A stretch of DNA of 64,000 bases from Turnera subulata. Taxonomy: Eukaryota; Streptophyta; Magnoliopsida; Malpighiales; Passifloraceae. Positions 12,230 to 22,161 of the stretch are shown here, piece by piece. Position 1 is the first letter of the stretch; each line of letters opens with the position of its first letter. The notes under the pieces are model-generated. The model did no database searches. It was not told the DNA's origin and saw nothing but the letters and a program-made list of their open reading frames with translations. The translations under genes and the position numbers were made by a program. The stretch is taken from positions 24,195-88,194 of the forward strand of contig JAKUCV010002337.1 of NCBI GenBank assembly GCA_028386065.3. Direction: 5' to 3'.

Positions 12230-15200
12230 TGTAATGCCCCAATTTTTCATAATTTATTTTATGGAATTTCTAGAAATTCTATTTCCAATTTTACCCTCAA
12301 TATATTTCTGAGTTTTGGACAAGAAATATTTTTTTTTTTCTTGGAACTACTTCTTTCGTGAAGGTTTGGTTCATTCTCTAGGAGTTCGTTTGGTTTGAAT
12401 CGGGTTTTGGAGTTGGAAATTAAGATTCCATGTAGTTTTAGTAGAACTGCGTCGTTTTGGAGTCCTAATAAAAAAAAATAGAGTTTGAGTTAGGGCGGAT
12501 TGACCGCGCCTAAGCTCAAAACGGCATCGTTTTGAGCTCTGGCTGGTCAAACCCTAACCCTTTTCTTTTCTCTTCTCCTCTTTTCTTTCTTTTCTCTTCC
12601 TTTCTTTCTTTCTTCTTTCGCCATCTGCCCCTTCTCTCTCTCTCGTTATCTCTCTCTTTTCCTCAAACCTCCACACATCGCCGCCACCATCTTTGCCTTC
12701 TCCCTCAATCACACCCACGCACCACCATCGTCGTTTGGTGTTGAATCGCCGCCGCTGCATCGTGTGAGAGGGACGGTTCTGAGGCACCGTGTCTTAACAG
12801 GAAACGTGAGGACGAGGCTAGAGTCGTCGTCGCTGTCTTCAACGGTAAGCCTCCATTTTTCTTCTTCTTCTTTTGTTTGACCTCGCTCTCCCTAGGTTCG
12901 TTTTGCTAATCGGGTTTATATGGGTGTTGGTTGCTCGGTGTGGGGGTGTGCTGCTCAGGGTCTGCTCTATTGCTGTGGTGGCTGGGTTGTGTCGTTTCGG
13001 CTGTGTGTTCGTTAAGGCCGAGGTGGGTTTTTGATTCCAAGGAGTGCTGTTGCACGGTTCGGGACCGGTGGTTTGCATACGGATCCGACGGTGTCTGCTC
13101 GGATCTCGTTTTTTCGATAATACCCCAACTCTCAATCTTCCTCTTTAGCTTGTATTGTTGATGCTTCCTGCGATGGATTTGTGATTGAGTACTGTTTTTG
13201 CATCACCGTGGTTTGGGGAAAATTTTTGGAGGTTATTTTCGGATTGTTGCAGAAATTCCGGAGGGTTGTGACCGGAATCCGGTGGGAGGTTACTGTTCCG
13301 GCGAACAAGGTTACTGTTCCGGCAAGCGAGGTTCAGTTCCGGCAGAGCGGAATTCTTCTCTGGCATTAAGGGTATCTTTTCCGATGACGATATGTATTAA
13401 TTCCTTCACGCACGGCATGTAATATTATTTGACAAAGTATTAACGATGTAACGGGAATAGTCTGGTTAGTGGAACCGTGTGCGGGGCTGAGAGGTACGTG
13501 GCGGGGATAGTCTCGATGTGCATAGTACCTCTAGGACGGTAACTCGGGCTCGGGTAAAAACAAATCCTTACACGGGAGTTAGACTAGATTGGGCCTTGGC
13601 CCAGTAGTAAAATATTTTGACCATTATAACATGTGGACTTCAAATATGTGGGCTTGAGCCCAAGGACATGTGAGGATTTAATTGTGGGTTTGATGGTTGG
13701 GCTCTAGGCCAAAGTTGATGTGGACGTTGGCCTCATTTGATGTTTGGACTTAGATGGGCGTCTGTGACCTTTAGGGCCGTGACGTGGAGTTATAGTAGTG
13801 GGCGAATGCAGTTGGGGATAACGGGGTAAATTGGACCGAGTTTGACATCAGATGCATTCCACGAGCATGCATGTTTTATTTTATTGTTGAATATCTTTGT
13901 GAGATATAGTGTCTACGTGTATAGGCACGAGACATAACTCGAGAACAGCAGGATCTAGTGCTGGACAGGCAGAGCGCCATCATAACTGAGGTGACTCTAT
14001 AAGACTTACATACTTGTATGCGAATACTTGTTGGTATGGTTAGGTAGTACTGCTTGCTGAGTATGCTTCATACTGTTGACTGTGTTGTGTACCTGGTTGT
14101 TTACGTGTTGAATTGCTATGACAATAAATATGTGTTGTTTTGCCATGTGATTCTCCTATGAGTTGTTATTGCCATGCTTGTGATATATGCTGTCTTTCTA
14201 TATCCTATTTATTGTGAGCTTTAGGCTCTGTTTAGAGAACCTCTGTAATGGTACACAACTTAGATACGACTTGAGGGGATACTTATACAATTTCATAATT
14301 GGTAACATAACGTACCTGAATAATTAACAAGTTCTACTATGGGGCAGTTGACCGGTAGCACCAAGAGGGAAGAGAGGGTACCTCTTGGGTCATGTTATTT
14401 TAGTGAATTTTATTCACAGAGACGCCGACGAGGGAATTGATGGGTATGCCCTCGGTTAGTATATTAGTGAGAGTGCCCCTCACAGAGCTGGCGCCTTAGG
14501 GATTTATCGGGTGTACCCCTGGGTTATTTGTTATTATCATCCATTTCTTTTGGTGAGAGCACCCCTCACAGAGCTGGCGACTTGGGGACTGACGGCTGTG
14601 CCCCAAGATTTTGTATTATATTTTCTTGAGGAGAGCACCCCTCCTGGAGCTGTCGGCCACTTGTTGATAGTGGTTTTCTTGGTCGGAACTTACCCATTCC
14701 GGTGTTGATATTTATACTATATATATATGACTATATTTGGGCATATGCCCTGGGGAGCTGGCCAGTCGCTGCCGCGCCCGACGCACACAGTAAAGGGCCC
14801 TTAATAATGATAAGAATGTGATAACCAGATAACTCACTTAACACTCGTATGTGTGGTATTTGACACATGTTGATTGTGTGTGTATACTTGTGCTCGTGGA
14901 CTTACTCACCCTAGAGCCTGTCTTCGTGTGCCTGTATGTTTGTCTTCTATTGTACACTGAGTAGGCGACTCATATAAATCGCCACCGTGGTTTTACAGAT
15001 CATTAGTAGCTTGTTGACGGTTGCTCTTACCTCGGATATCAGACTCTTTCATTTCAGCAGGTAGCTGCGTGCCTTTTCTGGTGGATCCATAGAGTTGACA
15101 CTTATATGTTCTACACTTGTCATTGACTTTATTGCTATTATTTTTCCGCTGCGTATTATTGTCGGGATACTGTTTTGGTTTCTTGGATTTTGATCAGTTG

Positions 15201-15536
15201 TTGTTCTGGTAGGTTTAACCGGTGTTACTTTGGCTAGTTAAGCCTGGTTTATACTTGACTCTTGTATCCCGATGTTTATTATTTTTTTTTTTGGTTACTC
15301 TGAGATATTGAGTTGATGTTTTTACACAGAGAATGGCATCCCTGGTTTTAAGGGCATTTTGGACATTTTATAATTGTTTATATTTTTGTATTGTCGTTTT
15401 TGGGATGCGGTCGTTTCAGCTGAGATATTGAGTTGAAGTTTTTACACAGAGTTTGGCATCCCTGGTTTTAAGGGCATTTTGGATATTTTATAATTGTTTA
15501 TATTTTGTATTGTCGTTTTGGGATGCGGTCGTTTTA
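12230..15536 (+). repeat. Gypsy (chromovirus-type) LTR, 3.3 kb
   Basis: Starts TGTAATGCCCC and ends GTCGTTTTA (GTCGTTTCA in the other copy), followed at 15539 by a TTGGTAGCGGAGC primer-site-like sequence. The second copy at 22162-25571 (minus) directly follows the G2 integrase and its purine-rich tract, which identifies this as the G2-family LTR. Inside are a GC-rich, UTR-like stretch with a splice-donor-like sequence (ACGGTAAGC near 12843), imperfect repeats of the type 'gagagcacccctcacagagctggcg' at 14390-14700, and a duplicated 3' end (15301-15420 and 15421-15536). Open frames here are short and not conserved. Confidence 0.85.
15301..15536 (+). repeat. Tandem duplication of the LTR 3' end (about 119 bp x 2)
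   Basis: Two near-identical units, each beginning TGAGATATTGAGTTGA and ending GGATGCGGTCGTTT. The same two-unit arrangement is present in the inverted copy at 22162-22401, so it predates the inversion. Confidence 0.85.
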
Positions 15537-15612
15537 GCTTGGTAGCGGAGCTCTAGGACTCCTCTAGTACGGTGCAGGGTTCGGGGACGAACCTAGCGGA
15601 AGCTAGTGAGCC
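15537..15612 (+). mobile_element. Cassandra-type internal segment: primer site to purine tract (76 bp)
   Basis: Begins GC-TTGGTAGCGGAGC, a relative of the initiator-tRNA-Met primer site, and ends at the start of the Cassandra-type LTR at 15613. The same segment lies between the two LTRs of the TRIM at 43200-43274, so it is the whole internal domain of that TRIM family. Here it has the 3.3 kb gypsy LTR on its left in place of a Cassandra LTR. Confidence 0.75.
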
Positions 15613-16106
15613 TGTGACACCCCGGGGTCTATGAGGCCGGGAAGTGTACGCCGGTGCCGAAATGGGCATGGATAAGGAGCGGCTTCCAGCAGGCTTTTGA
15701 CGGAGGGGCACATGAATGAACCGAATCCACATCGGAATTGGAGAGATCCTGAGACTGTGTAGGGATGGGGCTGCACAGTTGGAGCGATTTTGTAATTATA
15801 CGGGTATGGGATTGTATGATTAAGAATAGCTCAAATGAAGTGATTTCGAGGTTGTATAGGTATGGGACTGTACGATTGAGAATAGCTTAAACGGTTTCAT
15901 GGGTACTAACTATATCAACAAGGTGCACCTACCTTTTCGGTCCTCATTCTAGAAAAACTCCAAAGTTAAACGTGTTTGACTTGGAGCAATTCTAGGATGG
16001 GTAACCTCCTGGAAAGTTTTCTCTGGAAACATGCGAGTGAGGACAAAGCATGTTGGAAAGGTCCCTTGTTGGTCTGTAGTGACAGTCGACAAGCCGGGAC
16101 GTTACT
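15613..16106 (+). repeat. Cassandra-type LTR with 5S rRNA-derived region
   Basis: A 494 bp LTR beginning TGTGACACCCCGGGG and ending GACGTTACT. Positions 15919-16023 resemble plant 5S rRNA, including AGTTAAACGTG (box A region) and AGGATGGGTAACCTCC (box C region). 5S sequence inside an LTR is the defining mark of Cassandra TRIM elements. Its partner, also 494 bp, is the minus-strand copy at 30431-30924. The flanking TGTCA at 16107-16111 matches TGACA at 30925-30929. Confidence 0.85.
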
Positions 16107-16111
16107 TGTCA
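16107..16111 (+). repeat. Target duplication half TGTCA (partner at 30925-30929)
   Basis: TGTCA follows the LTR end here. Its reverse complement TGACA follows the inverted partner LTR. Both lie inside the LINE-type ORF1. Confidence 0.75.
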
Positions 16112-16495
16112 CCTTGACAGTGAACTTTATTTATGATGATTTGGGTGATTTTTGCTACTGCTGTCTTAGACTAGGTCACACACAGAAAGAATGTTCACAC
16201 TTTCTGAAGGATCTTAAGGAGGGAATCAATGGCAGACACCCTGAGGGTTATGGCCCCCACCTTCGGGCTGTAAAAGGCCGCAATAGGAGAGCTCCTCTGG
16301 TCCTGAGAGTGTGGGTTGAACCTACATTTGGCAAGCCTAATGTCGCTGCTGACGATGTTGCTGCACATGAGGATCCGGCGATGCGTGATGATGAGGCCTG
16401 TGATGACCAGGTGCCCCATGTGCAGGCGCGTGAGGCAGTCTCATTAGAAAATGTCCCAGTTGTAGACAGTACTTGCACTAGTTCTCGGGTGGGTA
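16107..16495 (+). pseudogene. LINE-type ORF1, C-terminal part with CCHC zinc knuckle
   Basis: An open frame through this stretch holds a zinc knuckle FCYCCLRLGHTQKEC (C-x2-C-x4-H-x4-C) of the kind that follows DUF4283 in plant LINE ORF1-like proteins, then a charged tail. It is cut at its start by the Cassandra-type LTR and at its end by the Ogre-like LTR at 16496. The N-terminal DUF4283 part lies at 30930-31484 on the opposite strand. The frame of that part resumes here once the duplicated TGTCA is counted once. Confidence 0.75.
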
Positions 16496-18111
16496 TGAAC
16501 ACCCAAATTTGACCCACAGATATTTTTCTAAATTAGATTTTAAACATACTTGACCCTTGATATTGATGAGATGATTCGGTCTTCGGTTAAGGCATGTTTG
16601 AAACTTATTTTAGTAGAATTCATGTATTTTGGTACTTTAAATCTTTATGTGTTTGAATCCTAAGATTAATGAGAAGATTTAGTCTTAAGATAAAAATATA
16701 TATTAAGGTCTAATTTACTAAAATATGTTTTATTTCACTTACTTGGGCTTTCTTATTTATTTTTAACCCAATTTTATTGAGATGATTTATTTTTGGGTTA
16801 GGAATGAATTTAGAGGCCCAAGTTAATGGGATATGGATTCTCTAGAGTTTATTAGCCCATAAACACTTTACTTGCAGACTATAATCTTAGCTTTGATTTT
16901 CGTAGAAAATCAGAATTAAATCATCCTTTAAAAGGTAAATGTGTTTTGGTAAGATTGTGCATAAAATGGGGATTTAATGTGTATCAATTAGTTATAGGAA
17001 GATTAGGAGGATTACTAGTCATGAAAAGTGGATTTTATGGGTTGATTAGGGGTTAATTACACAGTTAGATCAAATCAGGGCGGAATTAGGGGGATTAGGG
17101 ACCAAAAATGGAAAGAACGCATGAAACCTATGGGAGCCGTGTGGCCATCTCGGAATGACCGCCAGGTCTGGGCGGCCATGCATGGATGGCCGTTAGGCCT
17201 GGCTGACATCCATGAGATGACCGTCGGGCATGGCGGTCATGGGTCTCAAAAAACTGATTTTTCTACGATTTTATTTCTAATTTGATTCTACACTGTTTTT
17301 GCCCAGATTTCTGACCATAATCTTGATCATTAAAAGGTGCACAACCCCTGCACTCCCGAGAACTCTATAAATAGGACCTCCCATTCACATTACACAAACC
17401 CCCATAAGCTTTAGCGCTTGGAGAAACTCTACCTCCCCAAGTCTAGAAACATTCTTAGGCAGAAACTCTAGAGAAATTTTGTAGGTAGCATCAACCAAAG
17501 AGCAGCAAGGGTAGACCAAGAAGGGATCAAAGATTGAGGTAAAAAGTGGGAAGAAAATAGGCAAAGAACACAACCCAAATAAAGGAGCTAGAGGAGGGCT
17601 ACAAGAGGTAATACTAAATCCTATTTTTGTCTACTGTTTGTTGATGATATTGATGATGTAATTGCTATTGTGATGCCGTAATAAGAACTACGTGGGCTTT
17701 GAACCCAGTCGCCGGGGTACATAGGTGGTTTCTAGTGGTGGAAACTCAAGCCTAATTATTTTTATTTTTAATTTTTGTTTCAGTTTAGTTTTTGTTCATT
17801 TTATGTGATTTGTTTCCACACAACACAGAATTTCACAAGGCATACAATTATTCCTCAATTGCACAAAGTTTCGCCCCAACATGGATCGGTGCCTAACACC
17901 TTCCCATCCATGACGAACTCCCGGGCTCAATATCTTTGGTTCGCTAGTCGGTTTCCTTAAACGGAGTCATTGGGGATTAAGAATGGTTTTTCCCGAATTT
18001 TGCCCTATAATAAAATTCGGGTGGCGACTCTAAAGATATTGGGTGACAGTTAAGAAGAAGGTGTAAAAGGGATAGGTGAGGAGGCCCAATTAATTTTGGC
18101 GGGTCCTCACA
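16496..18111 (+). repeat. Ogre/Tat-like LTR (1616 bp)
   Basis: Starts TGAACACCCAAATTT and ends CCTCACA, with the tRNA-Arg primer site two bases further in. Related to 9354-11209 (minus) and 31651-33474 (plus). It has a hairpin cluster at 17145-17245 and a TATA-like CTCTATAAATAGG near 17363. It was inserted into the LINE-type ORF1 tail (5' flank GGGTA). Confidence 0.8.
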
Positions 18112-18113
18112 GC

Positions 18114-18131
18114 TGGCGACTCCGCTGGGGA
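18114..18131 (+). other. Primer binding site, tRNA-Arg type
   Basis: TGGCGACTCCGCTGGGGA, two bases after the LTR end CACA; complementary to a tRNA-Arg 3' end, as in Ogre elements. Confidence 0.8.
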
Positions 18132-18603
18132 TTCTAGAGGGTTTAAGAAACTTTGTGCAATCGTCGAACTTTGTATGCCTTTTATGTGTCATCATATGTG
18201 GCTTGCATTCATGATGATTTATATGAAGCCTCTACCGTAAGAGGGCGAGGGAATCCAAGTCTGTTGCAATGCTTTCCTTAAGCGATAGTGGCTTGAGTGA
18301 ACCCGTTTCTCGTTGCTTAGAAATGATGGGGAATAATGGGTGTTGGACCTCACTCGATATCCATTATCACATGTTAGTAGGTCAAACTATTTCCTAGTGG
18401 CAATCTTTTAGCCCCTAACCAGCTGCATACCCTGAGCATCTCATGCATGATGAATCAATAAGTGGTATGTGCATTTTGTGTGATAATTGTTGTGGATTCG
18501 AGTATTTGTAAATAGAGTTTTTTTCTTTCGATAAACAAAAAAACCACAAAAAAATAATAAAAAAGGGTACAGTGAAAAAAATTCGTTGGGCCCGCCCCGC
18601 ACC

Positions 18604-18626
18604 TGCAAGGGGTGCTGCCCCTTGCA
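18604..18626 (+). promoter_or_regulatory. Perfect 9 bp hairpin in the Ogre-like leader
   Basis: TGCAAGGGG, loop TGCTG, CCCCTTGCA. A diverged version occupies the same place in the other copy (8837-8855). Possible dimerisation or packaging signal; the function is inferred only from conservation and position. Confidence 0.5.
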
Positions 18627-19439
18627 CCGCGCCCACTACCGGCTAGGGGGACTATCGTGCTAACTCTTCGTAGGGTGCAATATTGCATTTGTGAATTGGC
18701 GAGTCTGGTACTAACCTCAGGGGTGTAAACATACATGTTTGGACCGATGATGAATTTCTGGTGTTGTTTCTCAGTTGACATATATGTTTAATCGGTTTAC
18801 CTTGTCTTAGGGAATTCTCATTTCCATACATTTGGCATTGCATTTTTTTTAAAAAATGCACAAAACTAAATTCGAGCTAGGGTGTCCTAGTTTTCAAATC
18901 CCTACCCTTTGGGCCTGTGTCTTCAAAGAAAGGAAAATAAAATATTTTGGAAGACTAAGAAAAGTTTTTTGCGAATGTATTCAATCACACTTTCCCGCTA
19001 TTTTCGAATGTCTCGAAAGAAAACAAAGCTAGAGTCTAGGATCCCTGAGGACCATGAACTCTATCATTAGAATTGAACCCTTAGGACATCATGGGAAGGA
19101 GTTCCATAGTTGGATGGAGATGGTGAAGAAGACACTAAAAGTTAAAGGGTGTACCCTGAAAACGATGATCCCGTAAATGGAAGATAGAAAGGGAGATAGT
19201 GGAGACATTGGAAGTCGTGGAGATATCCAAAGGTGAAAGGTGGGAAGAAGGCAGAGGCAGTGATCAAGCATCAAATTAAGACACCAAGATGACTTTGGGC
19301 CTTCTCTTGAGAGGAGATGTAAGTCCCAGTATTTATGACCAAAGAAATGAGATGGGATGACCTGGTTGGGCTTTCTCGTGAGGGGAGATGCAACTCTGGG
19401 CATTCTCCCAAGAAGGATGATATAAGCCCCGATGTTTGT

Positions 19440-19580
19440 TTGTGAACCAAGTTAATGAGCCGAGCCGGTGAGCCGAGTTGATGAGCTGAGTTGAGAAACC
19501 AAGTGGAGTAGCCGAGTCGAGTTGTCAAGTTGAGATGCCGAGTTGGGAAGCCAAGGAACCGGGATGCAAAGCTGAGCCGA
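19440..19580 (+). repeat. Degenerate short tandem repeats (GCCGAGTTGA type)
   Basis: About ten imperfect copies of a 12-16 bp word around 'gccgagttgatga'. The related stretch in the other copy lies at about 7330-7960 (minus). Confidence 0.55.
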
Positions 19581-22156
19581 GCTGATGAGAGTTGAGTATA
19601 CAAGCTAAGACAAACCAAGGGGGCCTTCTCATGGGTAGAAATGTAAATCCCAATTTTGGGGGAGAAAGAATGAGGAAGAATGCTGAAAGAAGATGAGATG
19701 AGATGAGGTACGGTGAAGAGACAAGGAATGGAGAGAATTGATGTCTGGATCTTCTTGCGAGAGGAGATGTGAGTCCTGATTTTGGGAAGGAAGATGTGAC
19801 GATGGTGAATAAGATGACACTGAGTTATGACGATGAAGGGAATGGTAGAAGCAATGATGCGGTGGCGATAACAAGGAGGTAATGAGACGAGGCGGTAGAG
19901 GTGATGTATTCCAAGGGACCATTAAATGATGTTGAAGGGTAGAAGAGAAGTGAAAGTATCAGAGAATTGACTAGTGACCCTAGACCAGATATGCTACTGG
20001 ATCAAAAAGAAGAACCCATTAGTGGGAGATAGGCATAGAAGTAATGAGATGAGGTAACAGGGGTGAGGCGAAAAAGCAAGAATGAAGTGCAAGTGTGGGA
20101 GAATTGATTAGAGACCACAGGCTGAATTGCTCTTGTGGAAAAAATGATGACTGAGAATGCTCTTTAGAGTCTAGAAGTTGAGTCGAGTCAAAAGGGGCGA
20201 TCGTTAAATTCTATGTCCAACAATGGGTGATAGTTAAATTCTATTTCCAACAATTAACAATGTCATTGTTTGCTCTTTGATTTTTCACATAAGGAATAAA
20301 ACACCAATTTCCTTATTTTCTGTGTGTTTGTGGCAAAGTGTGCACAACTTCATGATATTCCATTGGATCAATCTAGGGGACCACAAAATAAACTACGAAG
20401 ACTTGATTCTGTAGATGTAAACCGACCTTACCTAACATATAGTCCCAGTTGATTCCTAAACACTTACCGCACTAACTTTCAAACACGTACCCATGTTGAC
20501 TCCTATTTAGCACAGCCTCCATGTTAACTCCATTATATCTATTTGAACACTTGTTAAGAGATGTTTTACTAAAAAATGAATCAAGCTTCCAAAAAGTTCC
20601 ATCTAAAAGCACCTGCTCAAAGAAGATGTCATCCTCCTCGAAAACGAAAGAATGAAAAGAAGAAAGGAAAGAAAAGAGGGGGCACCTTCCAAACCACAAT
20701 CCACAAAAATGATCTAGATGATAGCAAATGTTCCCCCTCCCAAAAACAAAAACAAAAGGAGGAAAGAAAAGAAATGGAAGTGACCCTTAGTACTTGAATA
20801 TTGATACTAAGATGAAATGAAGAAATCTTGATGAAAGGACCAGTGGTCCCCTCAGAGACCTATCGCATTGAACTCCCCACCAAACAACAACCTTGACAAA
20901 CACCTCAGACCAAACACAACATCCATAGATACGTAGGCAATCTGGGAACGGGCCCGTCTATAAATTGTGGTTCCCAGATTGATTCAATGGAAAGATTGGA
21001 GTCGTTGTCAGGTAGACATGCCACACTATTGATTGTATCCTTAGTGTCTAGGCCTCTTTTGTAGTCATGTAGCCCCTTCTTTCGAACATGTATCTTGGTC
21101 CTTATAAAAGTTTTAGATGTCAGTCAAGTCCGTCTCTCTTTAGAAACTCATTTTGAATCCAGTCATCATGAAGCACATCTCTCCGATGGTGTCTTAGACA
21201 CAGCTTAGCTAAATGGTTCTCGATTAAAGTTGGGAGTCTACCTCCCTAATGACTATCTGAGTATGCCTGACTTGAGTGGTCTCTACCTTGCGCAAGCCTA
21301 ATGGTTGCTATCCCAGAAACAAAATCTCAAAAAAAAGGGAAAAAAGAGGAGAGTCCGCTAGGTTGAAAACCTGAAAGGGCGGCTTAGGCAAAAGTTTGGA
21401 CATGCCTGCTAGGTTGAAAACTCGAAAGGGCAGCCTAGGCAAAAGTTAAGGCGGAAAAATGAAAATGGAGACAGTAGCCAACAATGACAAATCTATACAC
21501 CAGATAACATCCTTCTATACTGCGAAGACTACTCATTGAAGATAGACACTAAGCTGATCATGCACAGTCATCTAGACACGCTGCCAGCATCCATTCTTTT
21601 AGAAGAGATGTCTACTCACCCATTCATGTTGCCTTGCAAAACGATCCTTCATTAGAACCTTTCAACAACGAATATTTACCCCTGGGTCCTAATTAGAATA
21701 TGAAATGAATGCTCTAATAGTCATTGGGAATTCTTCTCATTGAAGCTTTTGTGTTTTTAATGGAATAACTCGCTTTTTCTCAAGTTGCTTAACTTTCACC
21801 TTAGCTCGAACGATTTTTCATGCTCATGCATCATATTAGGGGTACTTGCATCCAAACGCGTCATGTAAAAATGGATAACACCTGCACTCGTGCATGTAGA
21901 AGTAGGAAGCACTTGCATTCGAGGAGGAAGGGGAGAGAAAAAAGAAAAAGAAGAAGAAGAAAAAGAGGAAAAGGGAAGAGATGGAGCAAGAAAGAGAGAG
22001 GAAGAGAGGGAGAAAAAGAGAGAGAAGAAGACGAAAAGAAAGAGGAGGAAGGAAAAAATTGAGGAGAAAAGAGAGAAAGAAGAAGAGGGGAGAAAGAAAA
22101 GGAGAAAGAGAGGGGGAATAGAGAAGGGGAAGAGGGAAACATAGAGAGAGAAGATA

Positions 22157-22161
22157 AGGAG
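22157..22161 (+). repeat. Target duplication half AGGAG (partner CTCCT at 12225-12229)
   Basis: Abuts the end of the inverted 3.3 kb LTR. See the partner entry. Confidence 0.7.

Larger units (their letters stand above)
18112..22161 (+). mobile_element. Ogre/Tat-like internal region without gag-pol (copy k)
   Basis: Follows the LTR and primer site and is broadly the reverse complement of 5300-9353. No gag, protease, RT or integrase is recognisable. Features in order are a GC-rich leader with a perfect hairpin (18604-18626), degenerate repeats of GCCGAGTTGATGA type (19440-19580) and a long GA-rich tract (21915-22160). It is cut inside that tract by the inverted 3.3 kb LTR. The missing 3' end is at 11210-12229. 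Tandem repeats in non-coding regions of Tat/Ogre elements are known to seed satellites. Confidence 0.7.

Noticed and set aside
15919..16023. A 5S rRNA gene
   Set aside because: Only part of the 5S sequence is present, diverged and embedded in an LTR; the same holds for 30520-30618, 43012-43115 and 43526-43632.
15976..16512. A 178-residue protein with a zinc knuckle as one gene
   Set aside because: Its first third is Cassandra-type LTR and its last residues are Ogre-like LTR; only 16107-16495 is real coding remnant.
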